A stretch of 64,000 nucleotides of DNA, taken from NCBI GenBank assembly GCA_039602395.1, contig JBCNJP010000006.1, forward strand, positions 53,967,502 through 54,031,501. Direction: 5' to 3'. The notes beneath the pieces are model-generated. The model saw only the letters and a list, made by a program, of their open reading frames with translations. It was not told where the DNA came from and searched no databases. The translations under genes and the position numbers were made by a program. Shown here piece by piece: positions 9,850 to 20,483 of the stretch. Numbering within the stretch: the first letter of the stretch is position 1; each line of letters starts with the position of its first letter. The DNA is from Deinandra increscens subsp. villosa. Taxonomy: Eukaryota; Streptophyta; Magnoliopsida; Asterales; Asteraceae.

Positions 9850-10988
9850 CGAAATTTTAAACTAGATCAAACATGTGTCAAAAAAATATTCATTCGGTTG
9901 ACCTGGAAGTTCAAACCAAATTGACTATTCTAAAGTGTAAATATATAGTATACACTTTATAAACTTTCAAACATGACAAAGGTCGAACCGACAATACCTT
10001 TTTACAAGCTTCTACTTCGCCTTTAATGCCTGCAAGATCTATAATCTACACAAAAGGAAGAACATGGAATCAATAAGGATTTGTTTTTAAACTTTCAATT
10101 GAATAAACCCTATATTAAATACAAAGTCGAACATTTTTCTGCCTTCTTGAAAAAATTGTATTTTACTTAGAGAAATAAATAAATCTTATTTGAAATACTT
10201 GCAGTAAAACTTAAAAAGAAGGTTAGAAAGAAAACACAGACGATGAGAACTCACTGTATGCTAATAGTCTATGACCATAATTTCTTATTGGTTTTTAGCG
10301 TGAGTGCATGATTTAAGTTTTTAAATCCGGTTCAATTAGCAGTCCAGTTTCGGGCTTAGGTGGTTGAACCGTAAAAATTGTCAGGTCAAAAATCAACTCG
10401 GAATTAGACTAAACCAGACACACCCGAACGGGCTTAGCCTTTGATCATCGGTTCAACTGGTCGAACTGGCCGATTCAAAACGGGTTTTAAAACATTGGTT
10501 AAACACACTAAATCATGTGCCATAAAAACTACTTAGATGGTGGTTAGTATTTATTTAAGAACAATTTATTACCTAATAATTTCACCAAAACCCTTAACAC
10601 TCTTATCACTTTTATGGTGGTGCAATCTATATGCCACTAGAAACATAGAATACGAGCCATATTTTAATTACTATTAAAATACACGATAAGTAAATACACG
10701 TAATATGAGCTAGAATGATCATATTTTTATTTCCAATCGTACATTTTGACCCAATTACCAGGTTGAGGTTTGAAGGTCCTAGGATAATAAAATCCATCTT
10801 TCTCGACCTTCCAATAACAATCCAAATCCGCGTTTTCATAATAACAATATGGTTGTCTTAAGAATCCCGGTGCCCCTCCATAAACATTAAACTCTTGTTG
10901 TTTTGATTCCCAATAAAAATGACAAGAGAAGACCGATTAGGGGCTGGCGGCGTAACTTTTTGCCCGTCTTCCTTGTACTTCATGTTGA
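9850..10988. other. Intergenic DNA, no gene seen
   Basis: The 70-codon ORF at 10627-10839 has no recognisable family. The part at 10310-10490 has mixed GGTTCAA and CCGGTTC wording but no element ends. Confidence 0.5.
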
Positions 10989-10996
10989 GTTGTAAC

Positions 10997-11734
10997 CAGG
11001 GGCGGAATTAAATTTTTTTTTTAAAGGGGTCGACAAATTTTTTTACGGAGTCACTAGTTTTAGATGTTTCAGCTTCATATACACGTACATAAAGAAATTT
11101 GGTCTATTACTTACTAAATAACTTTTAATGCAGGTGCGCGTTGCGACACGACATTGCGAGTAAAGAAAAAAATAATTAAAAAAAACTCTACATGATTTGA
11201 TAAAAACATCTATACCGTAACATTGACAACGATATAATAGTAAAAAAATAATAGTAAATGGCTAGAAATGAAGATAAGAGAAAAAATAACGTGTGAAGAA
11301 AAATAATATGACAAAATGTTTGTCTATTAAAAAAAAGTCTATAGTTTTATATATTGTAATATTTCATTAAAAAAAAAGGGTTTAGAATTAATGTATTTAA
11401 AAAGAATTGGTCTATAATAAAGTTAAATAAAAAAGAGGTGAAAAATGTAGTACCATCATTTACTCTCCTTATTTATAGCACTAAAATTAATAAAGAAAGA
11501 TGGGGAAAAAAATGTTAAGGACAAGATTTGAACTTGCACCCCTTAAAAATCAAACAAGGGTTCTTACCAGTAGGCTAGTTTTGTTTGGTTTGCTTCATTT
11601 TTACAAACTAAGTATTTATTAACTTCTCTTCACAATTTTTTTTTTATAAAAAACCGTTCATATAATTTTTCACTTTGCGTACGAGGTTGAGGGGGTCCAT
11701 GGGGACCCCTGGGCCTAATAAGGGTCCGCCCCTG
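10997..11734. mobile_element. hAT-type non-autonomous element (738 bp)
   Basis: It begins CAGGGGCGGA and ends TCCGCCCCTG, exact 10-bp terminal inverted repeats. The 8-bp direct repeat GTTGTAAC at 10989-10996 and 11735-11742 is a perfect target duplication. No transposase fragment is visible. It belongs to the same broad family as the element at 3003-3292. Confidence 0.9.
11517..11590 (-). repeat. tRNA-like pol III promoter segment inside the hAT element
   Basis: The minus strand contains TAGCCTACTGG, matching the A-box pattern TRGYNNANNGG. About 33 bases later it contains GTTCAAATC, matching the B-box pattern GWTCRANNC. No cloverleaf could be built with confidence, so this looks like a SINE head or decayed tRNA carried in the element, not a tRNA gene. 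Confidence 0.45.
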
Positions 11735-11742
11735 GTTGTAAC

Positions 11743-12121
11743 CGTTATTTAATGTTTTGAATAAAATATAAAAAAAAAGTAAAGAAATAACTTTAAAAAA
11801 AATTGGAATTCCTCCCCGGCATTCCGAGTTACATCTCCAAGATCATCATCTTTCGAGGGACAGTGAAATCGAAGATTGTCGACGTCAGTTTGGATATGAA
11901 CTATGGTCTTATATGTAAAGCAATTAGGGTCATCATAGTTGCTTACAAAGTTCGCATAAGGTGCTTCAAAAAGATTTAAGTGATAAAATGAAAATGAAGA
12001 GAAATAACAGTTTTTCCATCAGAACATTCTATTTGGTTGAACTAAGCATTTGAAAGAAAATTGGATTTGATCTCCCTTATATAATGATTTTGGTTCCTCC
12101 ATTTCTTAGATGTTTATATCA
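11743..12121. other. Intergenic spacer
   Basis: No ORF of note and no recognised repeat. Confidence 0.5.
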
Positions 12122-12151
12122 CTAGTCGGCAGGCCCGTGCGATGCACGGGC
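12122..12151 (-). mobile_element. Helitron-like 3' terminus (minus strand)
   Basis: An exact 8-bp stem, GCCCGTGC / GCACGGGC with a GAT loop (12133-12151), lies seven bases from CTAG (12122-12125). On the minus strand CTAG is followed by T. This is the canonical Helitron 3' end. The body would run to the right, over the minus-strand exon-like segments at 13032-14890. The 5' end was not fixed. Confidence 0.6.
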
Positions 12152-13030
12152 GAAATCAATGGCTGCTAATATTTAAGTGGTTGTTTAATCGAATGAGCAA
12201 ATCAGCATCCAAGTAGTGTTATTTAATGCAAACACATATCGATCAATCTGTTTATGTCCTTTATGACTGTCATTCTTTTGGGATTTGTATAAGAAATTGT
12301 AAACTCAGTTTTTAATCCTTGCGTTTTAATTTGCAGGTGCATTCGTTGTTGCTGCTCATATTCACTTGCAGTGTTTCTTTCTTTGTAAGCATCACCACTC
12401 TTTGATCATGTCATAAACATCAACACTCTCCAGTTTCTAAATGTATTAAAACGAATAAATAATAAATACTTGATCTTTATAGGCTTGAACCCCAAATATG
12501 GTCATTCGGATTTGATGATTATGCACAATCTTCTAATACCGCCACCCTTAGTAAGACTGACTATGATGATAGACACTTGAATTGAGAATGAGATATGTTT
12601 CTATATTATGTTCACATAACTTAATCAAATGTGGGTATGCACATTTTTATTTATGTTTGCGGTTGTCATCAATTGATTTTGAAACAAATATCATTCGCTC
12701 TTTAAATTCAAGTTACATTATTCTAATAACCAATAGAAATTTGCTTTCCTTTTCCAAGATCCTATTAGGTCCTTTAATATTTAATATAGTAAAAATACTA
12801 CAAATAGTATTAGTTTTGTTTTTTTAATGAAAATATGACAGTTTTCTTCAAATAAAACAACTTTTTGATTCATTTAACCTTTTGACCCATATGACCCGTT
12901 ATTAATAAAGAACAACCAAGTGTTGGGCATAACAATCAATAATAAAGTAACCTATATTCATTAAATATTAGAAGTTTTAAGTTTTAGGTTTGCCAAGCAC
13001 GAAGTTAATAGAATAAGACTACAACAAAGG
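12152..13030. other. Presumed Helitron interior, no assigned gene
   Basis: An ORF at 12582-12827 is AT-rich and without family resemblance. Splice-like TTTGCAG at about 12337 suggests, weakly, an exon remnant on the plus strand. Confidence 0.35.
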
Positions 13031-13031
13031 A

Positions 13032-13325
13032 TCACATATTAGGTGGGAAGTTGGACTCCATGCGGTCGTCAATGTTACGCGCTGCTGCCTCAGCATCCCT
13101 GCGCAGAGACTGAATCCTCTGCAGCAGTGCCTGTTTCGTATGAAGCGCATCAGTTAGCATGGATGCAGCAGCATAACAGAAGGGGGGGGCATCCAACCCA
13201 AGCACAATGTCCAAAACTTGCTTGTTTTCTACTATCCGTCGTTCAACCACCTGTATCACGGCAGATAGTTCACTGATGATGTCATTGTGGCTTGTGACGA
13301 AAAAGTTTTTCATGTAGTCCTCCAT
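13032..13325 (-). CDS. Unrecognised 97-codon helical frame, probable exon
   Basis: The frame starts MEDYMKNFF and ends NFPPNM, with balanced composition and strong predicted helix (many Ala, Leu, Arg, Glu; QALLQRIQSLRRDAEAAARN near the C-terminus). The ATG is preceded on the minus strand by TGGTGCTTAGGTA, so a splice acceptor may lie immediately upstream and this may be the last exon of a longer minus-strand gene. Codon use looks coding, unlike nearby noise ORFs. I do not recognise the family. It lies downstream of the segments at 13760-14890 and may belong with them. Confidence 0.4.
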   Translation of the reverse strand: MEDYMKNFFVTSHNDIISELSAVIQVVERRIVENKQVLDIVLGLDAPPFCYAAASMLTDALHTKQALLQRIQSLRRDAEAAARNIDDRMESNFPPNM

Positions 13326-13759
13326 TACCTAAGCACCAAGAGCATACATAAAGTAATTAGCAAACATGTTTATATTAGAAGATATTTGTTTTCAGTTTGG
13401 GTTATGTGATTGGTTGTTCTTGGGCTGTCAATATGTCTTTATAAGTTTCTATTCACTTAGACTTGTTTAAAAACCAAAAGAGAAAGGGAAAAAAACAAAT
13501 CAGTTAGGCCAAACTCATTTAGAAACCAACATAGAACAGAATGCACAAATCACTTCAGACACTTTATATCAGAAGCTTATATCAAATGGGAGAAAATATG
13601 GGTTATATTGGTGTCAGTCATACATGTAACATGATATAATAAAACATGTAGCAACAACAAACGATCAAAAACTTAAATTGTTCGACGACGGGGCAGCAAA
13701 AGCAATTTATAACATGTTCGAACACAAAATAGGCTCAACCAAACCCGCACAAACACAGC

Positions 13760-14571
13760 CTAACAAAAGTTGAAGTGAGCGGTTTCATCCAGGTGGGTCC
13801 GGTATTCGTGAAGCTCAAAGCGCAGAAGCTTGTGTCGAGGCAATCCCTCTTCTCTAAGAATGAGCGTCATTCCCCATTCATTCTTAGGCGAGGGTGTACG
13901 CCATCTTGACCGGCCCAAATAATCTGGACTCAAAATTGAACTAACCCAAACCGCAGAACCACATGTTTCTAAGGATGAATGGTTTACTTCCGAAACAGAG
14001 ATTTGGGGATCGACTGCAACAGGAAGTTGTTAAGCACATTTAGTTATTATAACATAAGTGGAGACTTAATCACAATTAGTTATTATAAGATAAGTGAATA
14101 GTTTTTTAGCACGGAAAATACCAGTAGTTGGGTGTCTAGGTTGTGGGAGGTGAGTTGCTTGAAGTAGTGTGGATTGAGGTTGTTGTGAAGATGGGTGGAA
14201 ATAGAGACGGTGCTGTAATGATGTGGCTCTTGGTGTAGTGTAACGCCTGCATCAGTGAAGACATCGACTCTGTAGTTGAAGTGTTGGTGTTCGGTGCTCC
14301 CTTGGTCTGTGAAAAGAAGCCAGTGGGTGTGTTAGAATTTCAGCCCATACTATGTATTAAAGTATAGCAGATCTATGTGATCATAACAAAATTTCAAAAA
14401 CACTTAACCACTATTGACTTAAAATCAGTACTAAGACCAACACATATTTAAAGAATGTGAAGGAGCTCACCCGTGCATAGTCGGCTTCATCCCGGGGTTC
14501 AACTTTTACCTGGAAGGTGTCATTATGAACCTCCCACTTTGAGAGCTTTGCAAGAAATCGAGTCGGCAATG
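13760..14571 (-). pseudogene. Three exon-like segments of an unrecognised gene
   Basis: Minus-strand splice sites outline three segments. Segment one, 14571-14471, encodes LPTRFLAKLSKWEVHNDTFQ and continues to a GTGAGC donor. Segment two, 14306-14122, follows a TTTTCACAG acceptor and is Ser/Thr-rich in the continuing frame, but meets a stop near its end. Segment three, 14013-13760, follows TGTTGCAG and reads 84 residues to a stop, including RHKLLRFELHEYRTHLDE. The phases of segments two and three do not match with these sites. Either a site is wrong or the gene is decayed. No function is proposed. The position inside a presumed Helitron suggests captured gene fragments. Confidence 0.4.
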
Positions 14572-14645
14572 CTTGGAGTCAAAAAGTGAACTTCTGATAT
14601 TAGTAGGGAATCAATTATGTGTTAAAAAATCACGGCAGATCATAG

Positions 14646-14890
14646 TTAATCGTTAGGCTTTGTATGTATAGCCAGGAGCAATAGTACATGTTTATGGTAT
14701 GATTCTTCGGTTGTCTCAACCACGCATGAATGAACAAACTTCACCCCATTCCTATTCTTTCGGATCTCCAAGCCCTCACCATTAAGCACAACAACGTCAA
14801 CCTTTTTCACCTTCTTCCATTTTAAGCACAACTTTCGTATACATTGGACATTGACCGAATTTAGGAAAGATGATCAGGTGGCGTCGTGTA
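14646..14890 (-). pseudogene. Further exon-like segment, frame-broken
   Basis: Two overlapping minus-strand frames both look coding. One, upstream, includes RRHLIIFPKFGQCPMYTKVV and stops near 14810. The other continues with KVDVVVLNGEGLEIRKNRNG and runs to a stop at 14646. A single indel near 14815 would explain the switch. Together with 13760-14571 this is probably the 5' part of the same unrecognised gene. Confidence 0.35.
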
Positions 14891-14949
14891 CTCTCCTCAC
14901 TCCATTGCTCAAGTGGCATCGGTGCTCATATATTGCTCATCCACATTAT

Positions 14950-17440
14950 TACGATCCCATCTTCGACAAACCATGACAATAAGGGGCCCGGACGCCCCTA
15001 AATGCAATAAGAGAACTCATCAAGAAAACTGGCTAATATTAACTCCTGAATAAATTTTAGAGCGAAGAATTAACGGAGGCACTTCAACAGCCTCCATAAC
15101 CCACATACGTAAATATAACCTAATGTAAATACATATTTATTATCCACTTACTTAATAATTAACTAATATTTACTAACGTAAAAAAATAGTAATAAGTTTC
15201 AGCTATGTATATATAAACCAATTACTATAGTAAAACTCATAAATGCATAGTATTAAGCATGAAGGGTGGAAAATAGGGCTATTGCTTAACTTTTATATTA
15301 TGCAAGTATATAATGAAATTTGGTGCTTAAAGAACAAAATTTTCCACTATATAGAGCATAGTTATGCCCCCTAATGTCTTTAGAACAATTTTTTTATTAA
15401 AGTCAAATTCATTTTTATTTATAGCATTTTATTTTTATTTTAAAGAATCTCGATAACTCCTTAATCCTATAGATATAAAGAAGTGTATAAAACATCCAGA
15501 TTGACTCACCGAAAATCAGATATTAATATCAGCTCTCACTTTATACTTATTCAGTCCTATTTTTAAGTTGCTTTCCTCTCAAACTTTAGAATCCTCAAAT
15601 CTGTTATTATTACTGTATTGCAAAGATTGACAACTAATATGAAAATATATGGTTGCCATTGTTACTCATGTGACATTGTACGGACCATAAATCAAATATG
15701 ACTCCTATTAACAATCATTATAGAATTATGTCTATTTAATAATGTTGAGGCACCTGAGAAAAAATAAAGAATGGGAGTAAAATAACTAAAGACTATATGA
15801 ATTACCGAGCATGCATTTACCTACACACCAAAACACACAGATCTTTCTATGATTAGTTATACGGGCAAATTTTTTTATATAAGAAACAAAAAAAGCAGAG
15901 AAGTATCATTAATTTTGGTGTTGAATATGTCATAAATAAGTTTGCGTAGGTGTGAAAATTGAATTATATAACAAATTATAAAGTGTTAACTGTAAAGAAA
16001 ATGGCTAGAAAAAGTATGGTTGAATCTGTAGCAAAAACAGGTAAGTTAATGGTATTTTATATGAATTTACAAAAATAAAAATTAAGAGTTACAACTTAAT
16101 TTGTAGAAAGAAAGGAAACTGTACATTGTAAGAACATTAACTCTTTAGCTTGGATCGGTGGGAATCACCAAACTCTCAAAGCTTTATGAGAAAAAAACAC
16201 ACATAAAATATTAACCCTTCAAGCAGGTAATATCCAACAACCCCCAAGCCTTTTGAAAGCCTAAAATTATGACCTTTAGTAAGTTTAATCATAGTCTATC
16301 TTGATATAGGAGGTTATTGAGTCAGTTTAGACAGAATGGGGTTATTTTGCATTGCATTTTGAGACAAGTCAAGTGATAATGAATATTTAGAAATTCAACT
16401 GTGACAAAAGGAGTTGCAAGAGAGATCTGCGGGCAACATGTCTAAAAGAAAGTATTTTAAGCTAATCCTGGTTAGTAGAAAACCCACCCGATTATCGCAT
16501 AATCTTGAAGTCGTTTATTATGCAGCGAGCTTCCAAAGTCCCTATGTGGAATCATAATAATCATAAATGGCAGTTTAACGAAAGTATTTAGTTATTATTA
16601 AATATGTCTGAAAGATATCATTTAATACATTTTGAATTGAATCCAAAACACAAAAGGACTACCAATTCAACTTCATCCTCATCAACTTTGAAGCATCTGT
16701 TTGTTTATATCAATGCAAAACAATTGTTGAACAAAAAAAAATATTACTAAGCTTCATTATCAGATTTACATAAATTTGCAGTTTATCCGTTTTCAATTCA
16801 AATGTATGTGTTGACATATTACTTATCGGGAAAAAAGTCATGCTAAACTAAATAAATCAGAGGTTGGTGTATCTTTACATTGGTTATGTAGGGTTGTCAA
16901 ATTTTGTTCACGAATATGCTTTGAGTTCAGATTTATTAGTCTATATAGATGAATAATAAGTGTAGGTATTATAATTTTTTAATGAAAGATGAAATATGCA
17001 AATATATAGTTTTATGAAAAAAAACGTCCAATAAGCAAATACACAGACAATGAAGCCTAAACACCCATTTACAATAAAGTCAGTTGTTCTGAATTAAGAT
17101 TTGTCAAGGTTACTCCAAAAGAAGAAATGTTTGTATTTAATGGTTATTTCTCAATCATTTTCACTTGTTTGTAGAAATCTCTATATGTGTAGTAGTAATC
17201 AGCTCTCATTTTCTCTTGTTGAAAAAAACTTTCAATAAAGTGCTTTAAACAGTTAACAAAGGTTCTTAGAAGCAGTTGCTAAAGCATATAATTATACCCA
17301 AAATTTCGCTCCTTTTAACAACCAAATTGAATTGCACAAATAAATTACAAAGATTGACTATCGTATCTACTTTTGATAAAGTCGGTATTATTATTATTAT
17401 ATAACATATAGAATGATTGTTACAATTTATTTCGAGTGGC
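14950..17440. other. AT-rich intergenic DNA, no gene seen
   Basis: Only short noise ORFs occur (for example the Asn/Ile-rich frames at 17266-17608, which overlap on both strands). No terminal repeats or splice-supported exons were found. Confidence 0.55.
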
Positions 17441-18431
17441 CTATTCTTAAAAAGAAAATTAGAGGTGAAGTGCATGATTTTATTGTGTAATATTGAAAGG
17501 TTGTTTGGATTGTTATGCTTTTTATGTAGTTCTAATTTTTTTAAGACATATATCAAATATCCATTTAGAAACAAAATTTTGTTATGCATTATAGTTTTAA
17601 GGTTATGATTTTCCCAGATTATTAGTCACTTTGGTAAGCATGTTCTGTTCCCTTTAATTATTATACATTATATTGATGTCTAAAATAAAATTACGTACAT
17701 AGTAATATTAATATAAAACTGATGTATAGATCTTTAACAATATAACAACAATTTCTCCTATAATCCATACATGTTATCCGGTTAGCAATCCATTAATATT
17801 GTAATAGGCTTTTTTTTGTTGACAGTTCATGTGATACATACAACGCACACAAAAACAACAAAACGACGCATGATAAAAATTTGAAAATCATTTGAACAGA
17901 TTTCAAATTGAAGCAGAGGATGCTAAACAAAGAGTGGTCTATTCTTAAAAAGAAAATTAGAGGTGAAGTGCATGATTTTATTGTGTAATATTGAAAGGTT
18001 GTTTGAATTGTTATGTTTTTTTATGTAGTTCTAATTTTTTAAGACATATATCAAATATCCATTTAGAACCAAAATTTTGCTATGCATTATAGTTTTGAGG
18101 TTATGATTTGCCCAAATTATTAGTCACTTTGGTAAGCATGTTCTGTTCCCTCTAATTACTATACATTATATTGATGACTAAAATAAAATTACGTACATAG
18201 TAATATTAATATAAAACTGATGTATAAATCTTTAACAATATAACAACAATTTCTCATATAATCCATACATGCTATCCGGTTAGCAATCCATTAATACTGT
18301 AATAGGCTTTTTTTGTTGACAGTTCATGTGATACATACAACGCACACAAAAACAACAAAACGATGCATGATAAAAATTTGAAAATCATTTGAACAGATTT
18401 CAAATTGAAGCAGAGGATGCTAAAACAAAGA
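17441..18431. repeat. Tandem duplication, ~498-bp unit
   Basis: Copy one begins CTATTCTTAAAAAGAAAATT at 17441 and copy two begins identically at 17939. Both run through the same landmarks to GAAGCAGAGGATGCTAAA. Copies differ by scattered substitutions and small indels, roughly 95% alike by eye. The content is AT-rich and non-coding. Confidence 0.95.
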
Positions 18432-19479
18432 AGGTCATACCTATATATAAATCCGGAAAGTGCGGCGGAGCGGAGGCGATGTCAATATAATTTTATTAAT
18501 TTAATAAAATTTCTCATAATGGCCTCCGATTCTTTCTCAAATTCTCATGTAAAGTTCATAGGGTGGCAATCTCAACCCACCTACATAATTTTGGGTCACA
18601 ATGGGTCAACTTTTAAACTTGGTGGGTTGGATTGGATCACCTAAAAACAATGAAGGGTCATGGTCAACTTATAAAATTAAAAAGAAAATTGCGAGTCATG
18701 AGGGTCAACTTCTCTCTGGACGCTTTTCCTAATTTCCGGATTCTAAGTTCAACCTAAAATCACGACGCCTTCTCTCTCGACGTAGCCTTTCTCTCTCGAG
18801 TGGACGCCGATTCCAGTCCTAAAAATCGATTCAGTGATCGACTGTCTCTCGATTCCAGTCCTAAAAATCGAATTAGTGATTGATTCTCTCTCGATTGAGC
18901 GATTCCACTACGGGTAAAAAGTTTTGATTCCAATGCGATTGAGTGATCAACATTCATCAATTCGTCAATCAATTGCAAGAGCAGTTCTGGGTTTTGATTT
19001 CATCAGCGCCCTGTTAAATGTAAGTCTTCTTAATCTCATTTGCCAAAACCTAGGTTACGATTCAAATAGAGGTTGATTTTTGTTTGAATTGTGATGCTAT
19101 TCCTTGACTGATTTAAGATGAAATTGATAATTGATGAACATGATTAGGTATCTTCTGAGCACTAATGTACTGATTTTGCTTAGAATTTGTGGAATTCCGA
19201 TTTTAGTATTTTGTTTCCGAACTGTGTTTGTATATGCGAATGAGAGTTTACGTTAACTTATTCGTTGCTAGAAATGTTAGTGTTTTACTCCAGAATTGCA
19301 GAAGGATTATGATTACTTTTAGAACTCAATTTGTTAGGTCTTCATAGTTTTGAATTTTGATCATCACAGTTTTGATCAGCTAAGAAATTGTAATGTGAAT
19401 TTTGGTTGGTTATGGGATCCACAAAATGTAGAATATAGAATGAAGTAAAATGATATAAATGGACTGAACATGTAGATTT
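18432..19479. other. Leader-like DNA before the copia insertion
   Basis: Positions 18720-19018 are rich in TCTCTCGA and resemble a transcript leader, ending TTAAATG|GTAAGTC-like at about 19018 (a possible donor) before T-rich intron-like DNA. A 42-bp repeat (GATTCCAGTCCTAAAAATCG at 18809 and 18851) lies in it. The copia element interrupts this DNA at 19480. What gene it served cannot be read. Confidence 0.35.
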
Positions 19480-20325
19480 TGTTGGAAAATGTGTGTGAAT
19501 GAGATGTTTATCTCAAAAGAATTTTTGTTCAAGTTTGGAAAAATATGAGCTATCCCACATTGGTGTGGGAACAAAAGGGTAATTGGTTTATAAGGATAAA
19601 CCTCAAAGGCTTTGACATCACTTGTGTCATGTTTTACTCTAGCTCATACCCTCGCGCAGGGGGGGGGGTGCGAAAAATGGCAATTCGGGTTGAAATTCTG
19701 AACTCGTGCCCGCGGGACCTGCGGACACGAATGCAGCTCCGAAACGGGGGTCAAGAAGTGACCAGTTTTTGCTAATTTTCGAGAGCTTTCTTTTTAGCAG
19801 ATTCTAGAACAAATTTTGGTTCATTGAACCAACCCTTTGCATTCCAAACTGACCATTCATTACAATGGTTAATGAGCTTAATTACCATGGATTAATGTGA
19901 CATTATGGGACATTAATCTAGTGTTTTGTTTTCGTATATAAACACGTGAATTGGCTCATAGGAGATACACACAAAAACCACATCCGTTCTTCTCTGCTGC
20001 TACGATCTCGTGCTGCTGCTGTTTCATTCCGACCGTATTTCAGGCAAGTTTCTCGTCCGGCTGTACACACAGTTTGAACCGGTGTACCCTGGGAACAGAC
20101 GTCGAATCTGTTTAAGGGAATTGTGTCAAACACAAGCCCGGTTCCTTCTCGTTTTCTTTTCTGTGTTTCTTATGTTTTGCAGGAACTATCTTGTTGTTGT
20201 TCGTGATTGTATTTCAGTGGCGATTACGTTTGATTGTTTCTATACATTGTATCTTTGTTTATTGCTTATATTCTGAATTGTAATTACGAGAACGATTATT
20301 CAGAATTGTTATTAAATTTCCAACA
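19480..20325 (+). repeat. Copia 5' LTR
   Basis: Bounded by TGTTGGAA and TTCCAACA. It contains a TATA box, TATATAAA, at 19935-19942, followed by a CACGTG G-box and a run of leader sequence. Confidence 0.93.
19935..19942 (+). promoter_or_regulatory. TATA box of the copia LTR
   Basis: TATATAAA lies 455 bases into the LTR, with CACGTG three bases downstream. The same arrangement is at 25518-25525 in the 3' LTR. Confidence 0.75.
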
Positions 20326-20483
20326 AACTTAAACAGATTGGTGTACACTCTGTGTACGAATATTTCTAACTGTTCTCCTGTGGGTCGTATTTCAGAATTG
20401 ACTCGTCTCAGCCTTTACCGACCTCTGGTGTCGCGACCTCTGGGGTCTCTGCAGTTTTTACTTCTGCTGTTGCTGTTACCACG

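Noticed and set aside
12582..12827. 81-codon plus-strand ORF
   Set aside because: Ile/Asn/Ser-rich translation of AT-rich DNA with no splice or promoter support.
17266..17608. Overlapping 107- and 63-codon ORFs on opposite strands
   Set aside because: AT-rich chance frames; the duplicated copy at 17939 does not preserve the frame.
19918..20276. Short ORFs in the copia LTR, repeated at 25501-25859
   Set aside because: They lie in LTR and leader sequence, are duplicated only because LTRs are repeated, and have no homology.
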